From Takakia lepidozioides (taxonomy: Eukaryota; Streptophyta; Takakiopsida; Takakiales; Takakiaceae), in the NCBI GenBank assembly GCA_030704615.1, contig CM060734.1, positions 34,176,042 through 34,240,041 on the forward strand: a stretch of DNA of 64,000 nucleotides. Direction: 5' to 3'. Shown here in pieces: positions 53,512-64,000 of this stretch. Below the pieces are notes generated by a model. That model was not told the DNA's origin and ran no database searches. It saw only the letters and a list, made by a program, of their open reading frames with translations. The number at the start of each line of letters is the position of its first letter. Positions within the stretch are counted from its first letter, which is position 1. Position numbers and translations under genes: made by a program.

Positions 53512-54210
53512 TTGTGTGGACTAGTGACTGCCATAGTGGGCAGCGTAGTGGCAGCCTAGTGACTGACTAGTTGTAGCCTAGTGGTTGGACTAGTGGCTGG
53601 ACTAGTGGTAGACTAGTGGTATACTAGTGTGTGGTGTGCACATGTGTTGTGTGGTTTTGGACAGCGATGTAGTTGTGTAGCGATATGTATGCGCACGACA
53701 GCTGTCAAGTTATTTTACCACTAGTGTGAAACTAGCTAGGAAATAGCTAGCTTTTACATATTGACATTTGGGATTGGCCCAAGTGTCAATCCAGGGGTCA
53801 AGGCAGATTTAGGCCCTGGAGTGGTTATCTTCACGGCAAGCGCGGGAGGCTCATCTTTCTCGAGTTGAGCCTCACCGCGCCTAGCTATGGCGCCGTAGTG
53901 TGGATTCCCCATGGCGTGGGGTGCACTTGGCTTGACTTGTATTTGAGTGATGAGGTTATATATGCATGAGTTTATGCTTCAGCTTTGTGAGCTCGCATGA
54001 GCTTGTGCTTGTATTCTTCTCTTTATCATTGTGTGGACTGACTGCCATAGTGGGGCAGCGTAGTGGCAGCCTAGTGACTGACTAGTTGTAGCCTAGTGGT
54101 TGGACTAGTGGCTGGACTAGTGGTAGACTAGTGTATACTAGTGTGGGTGCACATGTGTTGTGTGGTTTGGACAGCGATGTAGTTGTGTAGCGATATGTAT
54201 GCGCACGACA
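53512..54210 (+). repeat. Copy B right end: B1-A2-B2 split repeat
   Basis: B1 (53512-53700, 189 bp) is TTGTGTGGACTAG to GCGCACGACA and is rich in ACTAGTGG repeats. GC separates it from A2 (53703-54028), and B2 (54029-54210) repeats B1 with small deletions. The junction again reads GACAGCTGTC. CATG follows (target duplication). Confidence 0.85.
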
Positions 54211-54790
54211 CATGGCAAAGAACCAAACCCCACACTTGACTCTACTCTCCACTAGCTAGTTCGGCCGACTTTCTCCAAGTCCCGGCCAAGGGTGGAGCCT
54301 CTCAAGCTCCTCCCAGTGCACTATTCATCGCTTCCTCAAACTGCCGCCTCGGTGACACGTTGCCCCCATCGGGCTCACCAGGATCATATCTTTTGGGCCG
54401 TTCCGCTTTCGCTTTGGCTTGCCCGACCCCATGATGAGCCAATCCCAAGGACGATCGCGTACTGAACTCTAAGCTCTGATACCAAGTGTCGCGCACCCTC
54501 ACTCGGTAAGTCCCCTTCAAGTCATAGTTACGCTTTGGCGCGCGCCTGACTCCCAACCTGGCCGCCCGGGCCAACTTGGAGCTTCAGCTGCTCACCGGGA
54601 CATAACGGTCCCCTTCACTCCCTATAAACCCTCCACCTATTGGGACTAGGAGAATTCCCTTTGGTAGATGGCAGTCCGGAACAGCTCCCCACTCTTTGGT
54701 CGCTTTCCGGCTCGTTCGCTTACTCACTAGTTTTTGGTCACCAACGGGCTTGCACCGTTCTCGGGGTACTACTCCCTAATATCAGAGATA
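54211..54790 (-). mobile_element. Element D 5' end, inverted: gag start, primer site, partial LTR
   Basis: On the minus strand, a truncated LTR (54790 to about 54488) is followed by the primer site TTGGTATCAGAGC (near 54475-54487) and the start of Gag (KAKAERPKRYDPGEPDGGNV). It continues, across copy B, into 42878-42040. Between gag start and the element's tail most of the internal region is deleted. Confidence 0.75.
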
Positions 54791-55560
54791 CCCCCACTGG
54801 CCCATACTTGGACTACGTAAGTGATGCAGAAATATGTGTGCCACTTACCTCTACTGTAAACCAGAATGCAAAGGCCCTAGTTTCTACACATGAGCTCTCA
54901 TTTTCCTTTTTATTAATACTACAGCTATCTAAGAAACAGATCCCCTTTGCATGACATTGCTACCCCTTCATATCCTGCCCATGGATTGTAGACTGATGCA
55001 TGGTGTTTTGACATCATTCACATCTACTTAAATGAAAATGCAAACCCTAGCTTCTCTATTTCAGATTTCTTTTCTTCCCCTTTGCATGAAGAGGGCATGA
55101 TATCACAGAGCCCCCACTTTTAACTCCTCCTTAAACTGCATTTTAACTATTTGAAAGACCCTTATGCCCCATGATTGTAGATCTCAGTCTATGAATGTCC
55201 TAAGCTGATTTGATACAAGCAGTAGGGAACAAATGCATGCCACCTGATATCTTCTTTCAGAAAAGCTACAGCCTACCCCCACAGTAGGTACATTGCCTCT
55301 TCATATGTCATTGGCATTCTTCCCCCACTATCCTTCATTTGTGTCCTCCTTCCAACTAAGTTCAGCAGATGTTCAAAATCCTTTCACCATCTCTTCACAC
55401 AAGACATCCCCTACTTTAATGATTGTACCGCTGGCATGAGCATCATCTAAAGGCAGTACACCAGCAACACTTCACCAGCAGAGACACCCATTCCATAGCA
55501 CTCAAGCACTTTCATGACCTCCTACCGTAATTCAGATGCTTCCTTCTCCATGAGTATCAA
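54791..55560. other. Intergenic sequence, nothing recognised
   Basis: No coding potential, no repeat partner in the window. Confidence 0.4.
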
Positions 55561-55564
55561 AACC

Positions 55565-55910
55565 CGCGGTCGCGGTGTCCCACCATCGTGCATGCCTCAT
55601 GCCCTGATTCTAGGGCTTGAGTCCCTGTCTGCCCCCTATCCCACCAGCTCCGCTCGTCATTGTACATTGAGAAAAGCCACACCTTGCGATCGCGGTTGTC
55701 CCATCATCGTGCACGCCTTCATGCCCCGATCTAGGTCTTGAGTCCCTGTCTGCCCCCTATCCCACCAGCTTCGCTCGTCATTGTACATTGAGAAAAAGCC
55801 ACACCTTGCGATCGCGGTTGTCCCACCATCGTGCACACCTTCGTGCCCCGATTCTAGGTCTTGAGTCCATGTCTGTCCCTATCCCACCAGCTCCGCTCGT
55901 CGTCTCTCAT
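55565..55910. repeat. Tandem repeat, about 122-bp unit, about 2.8 copies
   Basis: Units begin at CGCGGT followed by GTCCCACCATCGTGCA; the phrase recurs at about 55581, 55702 and 55824. Each contains CTTGAGTCCCTGTCTG and CCCACCAGCTCCGCTCGTC. Sequence identity is high. No coding. Confidence 0.85.
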
Positions 55911-56289
55911 GATCAAACTCGACACTATAAGAAAACAAACATAGTTCTGTCATGTTTGTCTTTCACAATCAAACTCGACACAAAGAAAACAAACAGATGC
56001 CACAACCCCCTCAGTAGCGCAGTTATAGTATGCGCACGCGCCAGGTGCGCACTAGCACGTGAACTCCTAAAGAAGGCGCAAGTTTCCTTGCCCCTTGGAT
56101 GGGAGTCACCCGATTTCGGCACTGCGCAAACACACGATTAACCCAATTTACCTCTCCCCCTTTTGTAAGCTAATTCTACACACTAGCCAACCACACCATG
56201 CATCACCATTCCAAACAAAATAGGACGCACAACATGTGGAACCCATTTCCTTTATAACAAATTTGGTACAATACAAGTTTTTGCAATCG

Positions 56290-57815
56290 GATTCAAAGCT
56301 AGCTAAGCCGGGCTAAGCATGCATTTCCTCCCCCACGCTCCAAGGTTGATGTCCCCATCAACGCTTCTTCCGCTTTTGAGGTCGCCATTCGAAAACTGCA
56401 ATCGTCTCGGATGCGTTTTCCATTTCTGAGGCACGCACCCAAGATGCCTCCACATGATGATAGCCCTTCCATTTGACGAGATACTCCGTTCTCGGTTCTT
56501 GAACCTCCTCGACTTAAGTACTGCCTCCACCTCGTACTCAGGTTCATTTTCATGATCCAACAGCATAGGTGGCGGACGCAACACTTGATGCCGATTCGGA
56601 CGCGCTTCATCTTTGAAGTAAGGCTTCAAAAGGGAGACGTGGGAATACTGGATGCACTTGCTGTTTGCCGGCAGCTCCAATTCATACACATCCTCATTCA
56701 TAACCTTGCGGATGCGAAAGAGGTCCCGTATACGGAGGTACGAACTTTGGACTCACTTCTGGAGGTAGTCAGGAAATTTTGATGTTCAACCAGACTCCGT
56801 GCCTGCCTCAAACTTCACTTCCCTCCGCTTCCGATTAGCCTGCCTTTCATACCGTTTCCTAGCTTTGGCAATGTTGTACTTTGCGAGCTTCAACAAACGC
56901 TCGTGTTTTCCAGTACCGCCGCTACTGCCGGTTCCTCAACGTCCTGGGCGGCCAACTTGTCGGCACCAGAGGTGCTTTTCCATAGACCAATACGAAAGGG
57001 GAAACTCCCGTTGCGGAGTGTTCTGTGTTATTATAACAGAACTCTGCCGCGTCTAAGTGTTCCACCCAGTCTGTTTGGTTTGCCGACACGTAATTCGCAA
57101 GATCTGCTTCATACGGAATTCACTCTTCCGTTTGGCCGTCGGTCGTAGGTCGGAAGGCGGTGCTCATCTTCAGCCTCGTCCCCATCTTCTTCCAAAGTGC
57201 CCTCCAAAATTTACTCGAAACTTTGGATCGCGGTCCGAGACAATATCCTTCGGGACTCCATGTTGCTTTAAGACGTGGGCGAAGTAAAGTCGCCCTGTTT
57301 CCTGCGCCGTTGCCGTCTCTGGTGGGGATTGAAAATGGCCCATTTTACTGAACCTACCACCACCACCATGATTGCATCGAATCCTTTTGACAGCGGCATA
57401 ACAATCATTAAATCCATCGAGACGCTTTCCCAAGTCCCCTCTGGAATCGCAAGGGTTGTAACAGCCCCGCTTTGCTTTTTGTACTCGCTCCGGTTTTGTT
57501 GGCATGTGGTGCATGTCTTGACATACTCCTTTGCCTCCTCCCTCAGTTTGGGCCAGAAATATTCTTTCTTCAAGAGTGCCGCAGTGCGTTTGGCTCCGCC
57601 GTGGCCCGCAAGCGGGCTATCATGGCATTCTCTCAAGAGGCTATCTCTTATCCCTCCCTTCGGCACGTAGAGACAAGGTTTTATCCTTCGCTCAACTTGC
57701 CGAGCAAAGTTTTCTTTATCTTGGTTTTTTCATCCCACTTGCTTGAGGTCTTGAACTGGACATGTTTATTGCAACAGCTCGCAAGAGCTCGCTTGCAAGG
57801 GCGGCGGCTGGCTTC
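56290..57815 (-). pseudogene. Chromovirus-type gypsy remnant F: integrase and chromodomain
   Basis: The minus-strand frame 57268-57666 encodes the integrase zinc region (HGGAKRTAALLKKEYFWP to TCTTCQQNRSEY) and the start of the core (SVSMDLMIVMPLSKGFD). The frame 57170-57514 continues (VPKDIVSDRDPKFR). The frame 56303-56701 carries the C-terminal part (CIQYSHVSLLKPYF) and a chromodomain beginning EPEYEVEAVLKSRRF. Further frames complete it brokenly to about 56300. The core's DDE Glu region is missing or unrecognisable near 57000-57150. RT lies beyond 57815, where repeat H begins. Confidence 0.75.
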
Positions 57816-57819
57816 AATA

Positions 57820-58393
57820 TGTGAAGAACCAAATTCCTCTCTAGTCTTTATTCCCCAGCAATGAATGTTATAACTCTGTGGAGATGAAGGTGACTGTTAC
57901 AACGGATGTGTCAGTGATGAGCATGTCAACTTGGCTTGTATTAACCGCTAGTAGTATATTAAGCAATAGCCTTGTTGGCGGCCTATCTGTCATGGCATCT
58001 GGATAACAATATGAGCAGCCAATGAGTGACAGCCATCTGGCCAGGCAGATGAAAGATGAAAAGACTATTTAATCAAGGGGGTCTAGAGCCGGGGCACTGG
58101 TTTTTGGAGTGTTCATCTCTGTGTATGTGTGGATGAAAGTGTCTCAGTATACGGTGTGTGACTAAGTTTAGGACATGTGTGATTAAGTTTAGGACATCGT
58201 CCCTTAGGATCTGCAGTCCTCTAGAGTAAGATCCCTCATCCTAGCATGCTCGCTCTACTGTAGCTATACTCCCCCTCTAGAGTAAGATCCCTCATCCTAG
58301 CATGCTCGCTCTACTGTAGCTATACTCCCCCTTTAAGGGCATCCACCACAAAGGAAGGGCATCTCTCGTGGGCGCCAGAATCTTGGCTTCACA
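57820..58393 (+). repeat. LTR-like repeat H, copy 2, with internal 56-bp duplication
   Basis: Starts TGTGAAGAACC and can be ended at GGCTTCACA. It matches copy 1 at 23961 but lacks about 180 bp before the end and has a tandem duplication: the unit beginning CTCTAGAGTAAGATCCC at 58219 recurs at 58275. It interrupts remnant F. No target duplication was found. Confidence 0.5.
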
Positions 58394-59400
58394 AACAACA
58401 ATTGAGAAAAGAAGAGGTTACCATAGAGGCAACTCTATTTCGACGGACCCCTGACAAAATCATTAAATACATGCAGGTCGCTAGGTTCGGCAGGCTTACT
58501 AACAATATTAATTTTTTCACTTCACACTACAAGTGTATCACCAATTTTTCCATTTCGCACTACAAATGTATCACCAATATGTCTATGTAATTGCTAGGGG
58601 ACAGAGTTTCACTTTGCGAAATCATACATGGGTGGGTACTTTAACAGTGACCTATTCATCCTTTGAACTACAACAGTGTAATTTAAACTTAAGCTGGTTG
58701 GTCGAGAATGTCGCCTTGCAAAATTATCCATGGGAGGACCTTAAATGTGAGCTGAAGCCTCACCGCCCACTCTTGCACCTATTATGGAAAGGAGCTGGCA
58801 TCAGAAATAGCTTCGCGGATATTCTTTTGAGTTGCGCCAATTTCATTTCGCTGTGGAATATTCTTCAAGTATGTGGGAAATTCGAGGAATATGCCTTCGA
58901 GCTCACATACTATCCAACCAACCTCTGAATGGGGGAAAGTATGCTCTATAAAACGTAAGGCGCTAGAGATGGGGTTTCTGCCCTCAACCTAGGACTTTAG
59001 TAACTTGCAGTTGAACATCAAATGGTTGGTCAGTATATTGCCACATTACTCCCATCACAATGCCATGCAATTGTTACCTGCACTACATATGCAAAAGCAC
59101 TCCAATTGTGATTTGGCTGTCTCAATAGGGGTGCGGGAATACAATTTTGAGGGCCTTTACCCTTTTCCTGTTAACCAATGTGCGAGGGTACTATGGTGTG
59201 TTATCTATAAGATCTGCTGGTATTGTAACTACACACATGGGTAGTATTGCTACATTCACTGCCACCAAAGCTCTCAAATTTGCTGGTGGTAATTATATCA
59301 TGGGTGCAGAAAGGGAAATGAACGCATACCAGTTCTACTACCTGCGAAGGAAACCCTTAGCAGAACCTTGCAAGTTCCAGCATAAGGGCAGTGGTGCACT
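58394..59400. other. Region downstream of SAM synthetase
   Basis: It probably includes the SAM synthetase 3' UTR (minus strand, just left of 59401). The open frame 58533-58928 has no recognisable domain. Nothing else seen. Confidence 0.4.
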
Positions 59401-60600
59401 TCAAGCATCCACAGCTGCCTCTGCCTTCTCCTTTTCCCACTTAAGGAGCTTCACAGTCTCCCAGGTGAAGTCAGGGTCATTGCGGCCAAAGTGGCCATAT
59501 GCAGCAGTCTTAAGATATCTCTTGTTGCCTCCTCGCTTCAAGTCCAGGTTGATGGAAATCATGCCAGGCCTGAAATCAAAGTTCTTCTCAATGACCTTTA
59601 AAATCTCACCGTCTGGAATCCTTCCAGTGCCATATGTGTCCACAAAGACAGAAAGAGGTTCTGGCACAGCTATGGCATAAGAAACCTGAACGAGGCACCT
59701 GCGTGCGAGTCCTGCTGCTACAACACTCTTGGCAGCTTGCCTCACAATGTAGGCTCCGCTGCGGTCCACCTTGGTTGGGTCCTTGCCTGAAAAGGCACCA
59801 CCTCCATGGGCACCCCACCCTCCATATGTGTCAATGATTATCTTCCTGCCAGTGAGGCCGGCATCTCCATGGGGGCCACCAATCACAAACCGACCAGAGG
59901 GATTCAGGTGGAAAATGGTGTTCTCATCGAGATACTTCTCAGGGATAACTGGCTTAATAACATGCTCCCGCAAATCAGAAGCAATCTGATCATTGGTGAC
60001 ACTCTCGTCATGTTGAGTAGAGATCAATACTGTGTGAACTCTAAGAGGAACCATGGCACCCCCTTCATTCCTGTACTCAACAGTCACCTGTGTCTTTCCA
60101 TCAGGCCTCAACCATCCACAAGTTCCATTCTTCCTAACTTCAGTGAGCTTCGCTCCAAGCTTGGTGGCCAACACGTGAGTCAAAGGCATGAGCTCTTCTG
60201 TCTCATCTGTGGCATACCCAAACATGTGACCCTGGTCACCTGCACCAATTTCTTCAGGCTCTTTTGTAAGATGGCCGTGCACTCCTTGTGCAATATCAAA
60301 GTTTTGTGCTTCAATGTTCATAAGCACCTTGCAGTGGTCCGCATCAAGCCCAACAGCATCTGATGTAAATCCAATTTCCCTGCAGGTGTCTCGCACAACT
60401 TTCTCATAGTCAACTTTAGCCTTTGTGGTGATTTCTCCAAATATCATCACCATATTTGTCTTGGTGCATGTCTCACATGCTACCTTGCTCTCGGCGTCTT
60501 GCTCGAGGCAGGCATCTAGAACTGCATCAGAGATCTGGTCGCAGAGCTTGTCAGGGTGTCCCTCGTTCACAGACTCAGATGTAAACAGGAACGTCTCCAT
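59401..60600 (-). CDS. SAMS: S-adenosylmethionine synthetase (methionine adenosyltransferase)
   Basis: A single-exon coding region of 399 residues, close to the family's usual 390-396. It starts [18 protein letters not shown] and carries both family signatures: [15 protein letters not shown] (about residues 118-132) and [19 protein letters not shown] (about 275-293). It makes SAM from methionine and ATP in the cytosol or nucleus, the methyl donor for DNA, histone, lignin and ethylene/polyamine pathways. An in-frame ATG seven codons upstream (60621) is not the likely start: the sequence just before 60600 reads TTACTTGCAG, a 3' splice site abutting the ATG. No frameshift or missing motif; this looks functional. 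Confidence 0.97.
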   Translation of the reverse strand: METFLFTSESVNEGHPDKLCDQISDAVLDACLEQDAESKVACETCTKTNMVMIFGEITTKAKVDYEKVVRDTCREIGFTSDAVGLDADHCKVLMNIEAQNFDIAQGVHGHLTKEPEEIGAGDQGHMFGYATDETEELMPLTHVLATKLGAKLTEVRKNGTCGWLRPDGKTQVTVEYRNEGGAMVPLRVHTVLISTQHDESVTNDQIASDLREHVIKPVIPEKYLDENTIFHLNPSGRFVIGGPHGDAGLTGRKIIIDTYGGWGAHGGGAFSGKDPTKVDRSGAYIVRQAAKSVVAAGLARRCLVQVSYAIAVPEPLSVFVDTYGTGRIPDGEILKVIEKNFDFRPGMISINLDLKRGGNKRYLKTAAYGHFGRNDPDFTWETVKLLKWEKEKAEAAVDA

Positions 60601-61159
60601 CTGCAAGTAATAGACTCCCATACCCTTCAGAAGCTAGCCCTGGCAACCATCCTTCAAAAGCCAGTTGCTTAACCAGAGACCATCCACATCATAACGTAGA
60701 TCGCCACACCCAGAGCTGCATAGACCGGAAGATAAGGGGGCTCTATACCAAGCAAGCATAAACGTCACTACAAAAGAAACCATCAGTGTCTCCCTAGACA
60801 GGAGGACAGTCCAAAGCCTCCTTCCATCAGAAACGAGACTGTCCTGGACAGAAAGTTAATGGTCAAGACCACGAGAGCTCCAGGGAGACTGCCGGCAATG
60901 AAAACCGAGAAAGGGAATACACTTCCGGTGGCTCAATCTCTCCAGGTAACGCATCTCCTCTACCTCAATCGCTAGATGAAAGAAGGTCGGGAATCGGGAA
61001 GGTCTCGACAGGAGGCGAAGGCATCGACACACCTAGACTTGGCAGAGAGGTACAGTCACTCACAATGCAAACCACCGGCCAACTACATCCACGTACCACA
61101 CGAGTTGTGAAGACGACAAACAAAACCCCAGTTCGATAAATTGAAGAAAACAAACTCAC
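60601..61159 (-). other. SAM synthetase 5'-UTR intron
   Basis: On the minus strand the donor is GAAG|GTGAGTTTG at 61160/61159 and the acceptor TTGCAG ends at 60601, one base before the start codon. Leader introns are known in plant SAM synthetase genes. The 5'-UTR exon would be 61160 to roughly 61290. Confidence 0.7.
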
Positions 61160-61299
61160 CTTCAAAGATCCAACCGACCAAACCCTCAAATCGAAATGCA
61201 GGACCTCCTCCGGCCGCTCACCCACTTGACGAGCGAGGGTGAGAAAGGCGAGAACGCAGACCAGCTCCAAGGTGAGACACACGGGCACAGTTAGGGATA

Positions 61300-64000
61300 C
61301 GAGCTTCCAGCTACTCGCTTACCTCGCCCAACTTGGTTGGTTGCCAGGTCCACTCCCTGTGATATGGGCATTTCCGACTCTTCATTCATCCCCTACTTTG
61401 CATCCATCTATCTTTCAATGCCAATTTAAAGTAACCATGAAAAAGGACGAGCACTTTCAAAACTGCTGGATGAGATAGCCACATTTCTTACACAAATGCA
61501 ATCCAATCCCCTACATAACCCCACAGAAATGAAAGGAAATGGAAGAGCTACGTAATAAGCCCCCCCTTACATGAGTGGAATGTCAACCGAGGTTGGCTAG
61601 GACATCCGTAGTTCGCCACCCAGAGAATCAGAAACCCTAAAGGAAAACTCTTTTGACCAGTGACATATTACAGCCTTGAAAATCAGTAGTAGCAAGGACA
61701 CATCTAACTTGAGGCAGACTTCAACAATGTAGAAAGAGCTCCAAAAAATCACAATCAGCCTTGGAGTTGGAACAAACCAATTCACTCACTAAATAAACCC
61801 CCTCCAGGAAAACCTCTTGGGATCAAGGTGAAAGACTTGAAAACCACCAAAACACACAAAAGAGGCAGAATCACAGTTCCTTACCTTGCTAAGTCCTGCA
61901 CACCACCAGACTTTCGATTTGCAACCAGAGCCTTCTCAAAGCACATCATTCACCTAACCAGGCCTTAACTCGCCAGTACCAGAGGAATTGGTGGCAAGTG
62001 AGAACTTGCCACACACAATCCGGGCGCCACATTGAAAATTCAGGCAACAGTTTCACCACTCTATATTTTCTGATTGACAATGCAAGTAGCTGGTGAACCA
62101 TGATAAATTCTTTTCCAGTGCATACCTTGGCCATGGCTTTAATTCCACCTCAACTGTCGAATGAAAGGAGGTTGCCTAACCTCCCACTTGATTTCTTGGA
62201 AATTAGCTTCAATTGGAGAGAATAGCGGAGAGGGTTGCTACTGGTCTTGAGCTGCTAAGAAGGAAAACCATACCTCCTTCGAACAGCTGCATACTCCATG
62301 AACTTAGTAGAGAAAATGGAAATATGTTTGGTAGAAGAGGAATGGCAGGCCTGACTTCTGCTCCAACCTTTTGGAAAACCCAAAACATAAGGTTGCCACC
62401 TGAGTAACATTTGCTAGATTGCATGCTTACTCGTACCATTGTGTGGTAAGTAATGAAAAATGCAAAAACGAAAAATGACCAAAGCTGTACAATGCTTCGG
62501 CATCATGAAAATGTCATGTCTTGCACCTGTGGATTTAGCCCCTTATCTGCGAAGGACGACAATTAACTAAGTGCCATGCAAACCACCAAGTTGTCAAAGA
62601 CCTGTTTTTACTCTCACTGGCTTGAAACACTTCCATGGCCTGGTGCATGCTAAAATCTGGACATTCTAAGAAAATGGAATACTTAACTACCTCTGCTGAG
62701 ATCAATTGACACTGCTGACAATTATTCTGCCAATGCCATAGCTTAATGACAGCTGACTCAAGTGCACAATTAATTGTGCAGGAGTCCAACATATGATTTT
62801 GGAGACTGACAACAACAACTGGCTGAGCAATTGACCCGTTTCACAATTTAGTAATATAATGCTGGTGCCACTTCAGATTGGTATCGCAGAAGATATTCCA
62901 ACAAGACAGACTCCCTTGTGATAGTAGAGCAAACAGTGGTCAATATTAACATGTTAGAGCAGACATACCCAGACTTGCTGGAGAACTCTTGCTTCCAGGG
63001 GGCAGAGATGAACAAAATCCTGGAATGATTGGAAGCTGATTGCCATAACCAGTAGCCACAGGTGAAAAACTCCACGCCTGCTTAATAAATGTGAGAAAAC
63101 GTTTCAACATCCAATTGATGGGTATCTTCTACAGTGACAGTAGTAACCAAGTCCCACTTAAATAGGCTGGTCCCAGTACTCTGTAGAATGCTCTAATGAA
63201 TAATACTAGAGGAATCGTGAAATCACGCATTGTACAGAAAAAGAAACATAAATTCCATCACATCCTGGGTAGAACAACACCAATCCAAACTACCAGAGGT
63301 AAAGGACAAAAACTTACTTCTTACTACTCTCTAATCTTAGGACAAGGGCACCTTATGAAGCTTGACCGCTAGGTACACTACTACAAGGCCATGCCCTTAC
63401 CCGCATAAAACCCATAAAAACAGTATGGCTTAGGTGAACTAAGATAACCCCTGTAGTGTACATATCCTACAAGGTCTTGGACTAGCAACTCGTGTAGCAC
63501 ATATCCATGCACTGTATTGACTAAACATGTAGCTTCAGAAAAGGATGGCAGCAAAGTCATGATTTCCTTAATGTTGTAGTACTACAAAGACCTGGAAATT
63601 GGCGGCCAGAAACATGAAAATTACTTGCATTAGAGTACCAACCATACACTACAGGTGCTGTTTCAGATGAGCAAGCAGAAAACGAGCATGAAAACACTAC
63701 TCAACTTGAGTTAGGAGGCAAAGTGCAGCAGGAGCTTACAGTTACCATTGGTTCCTGATAGACTTGCAGCAATATCCATCAAGATAACGCTACAGATCCC
63801 CCAATGATCTGTCAGGTGATGATAGTCTCAGGCACACACAGTGAGCATCTTCCAAGCCTTCTGCCTGCAGAGTCAGCATGAGAGCGACAGCAATAAATTC
63901 AGACTCGACACTGCAGACTACAGCTTTTACTAATATTGTTACCACAGTGCACGCACCAGACACAAACTACTCTTTACAGCATAGAGGGTGCCAAACTTGG
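61300..64000. other. SAM synthetase promoter side and intergenic sequence
   Basis: The SAM synthetase promoter should lie just right of 61300 (minus strand), but no clear TATA box was found. The remaining 2.5 kb has only short open frames without recognisable domains. No repeat partner in the window. Confidence 0.4.

Larger units (their letters stand above)
42879..54210 (+). mobile_element. Copy B: Ty3/gypsy-type retrotransposon with DNA methyltransferase, PHD finger and split terminal repeats
   Basis: It begins TGTCAGTTATTT, ends GCGCACGACA, and is flanked by the direct duplication CATG (42875-42878 and 54211-54214). Same architecture as copy A, but with a complete PHD finger and a different leader. 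Gag to Pol is very similar to copy A, whereas segments A and B are only locally similar, so the two belong to different subfamilies in their termini. The reading frames carry many small indels. Inserted in inverted element D. Confidence 0.9.

Noticed and set aside
1782-54210. Copies A and B are both exactly 11,332 bp by my coordinates
   Set aside because: Their leaders and pol differ by large insertions and deletions, so equal length is a coincidence and not evidence of size selection.
60425-60610. Plus-strand open frames across SAM synthetase
   Set aside because: Shadow frames of the strongly conserved minus-strand gene.
59401-61288. Functional link between the SAM synthetase gene and the retrotransposon methyltransferase
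   Set aside because: Attractive because one makes the other's cofactor, but they are unrelated loci with decayed elements between them; nothing supports more than chance proximity.

Overview
The window is nuclear DNA from a land plant. The evidence is a three-exon group IIc WRKY transcription factor gene (about 17.0-22.4 kb, + strand) and a plant S-adenosylmethionine synthetase gene (59.4-61.3 kb, - strand). Almost everything else is nested, truncated LTR retrotransposon. The WRKY domain sequence and the repeat load look more like a seed-free plant (bryophyte, lycophyte or fern) than a flowering plant; that placement is an inference with low confidence.

The most notable content is a Ty3/gypsy-type family present as two near-complete copies: copy A (1782-13113, + strand) and copy B (42879-54210, + strand). 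Older pieces are copy C (24981-27434, - strand) with a probable detached leader (33926-35484, - strand), and an LTR start at 35485-35715. Its internal order is leader, gag, aspartic protease, C5-cytosine DNA methyltransferase, reverse transcriptase, RNase H, DDE integrase, PHD finger. Its ends are not ordinary LTRs. The left end carries segment A only and the right end carries B-A-B (a split direct repeat), yet copies A and B are each flanked by a perfect 4-bp target duplication. Just inside segment A lies a sequence complementary to a hairpin loop within segment A, which suggests self-primed reverse transcription of the Tf1 kind instead of tRNA priming. The leader is variable: copy A holds damaged pieces of host genes, including a type II NAD(P)H dehydrogenase fragment with an intron; copy B holds a CTGTGACAGG-like minisatellite.

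Layout: 1-0.5 kb LINE 3' end; 0.53-1.76 kb AT-rich DNA studded with CCGG; 1.8-13.1 kb copy A; 13.5-13.7 kb fold-back repeat; 13.8-15.8 kb decayed gypsy pol; 16.9-22.4 kb WRKY promoter and gene; 24.0-24.9 kb LTR-like repeat and a small ORF; 25.0-27.4 kb copy C; 27.4-33.9 kb another gypsy element (G, - strand) with a long extra ORF downstream of pol; 33.9-35.7 kb leader and LTR pieces; 35.7-37.9 kb gypsy element E2; 37.9-42.9 kb tRNA-primed gypsy element D, inserted in E2 and rearranged; 42.9-54.2 kb copy B, nested in D-type DNA; 54.2-54.8 kb rest of D; 55.6-55.9 kb tandem repeat; 56.3-57.8 kb chromodomain gypsy remnant; 57.8-58.4 kb second LTR-like repeat; 59.4-61.3 kb SAM synthetase; 61.3-64.0 kb no recognisable gene.

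All retroelement reading frames carry frameshifts, stops or deletions, so none looks autonomous as read. Copy A is nevertheless young: its two A segments differ at about 4 of 348 positions and its two B segments are identical. Only the WRKY and SAM synthetase genes look like functional host genes. The SAM synthetase makes the methyl donor that the element-encoded methyltransferase would use, but their proximity is probably chance.
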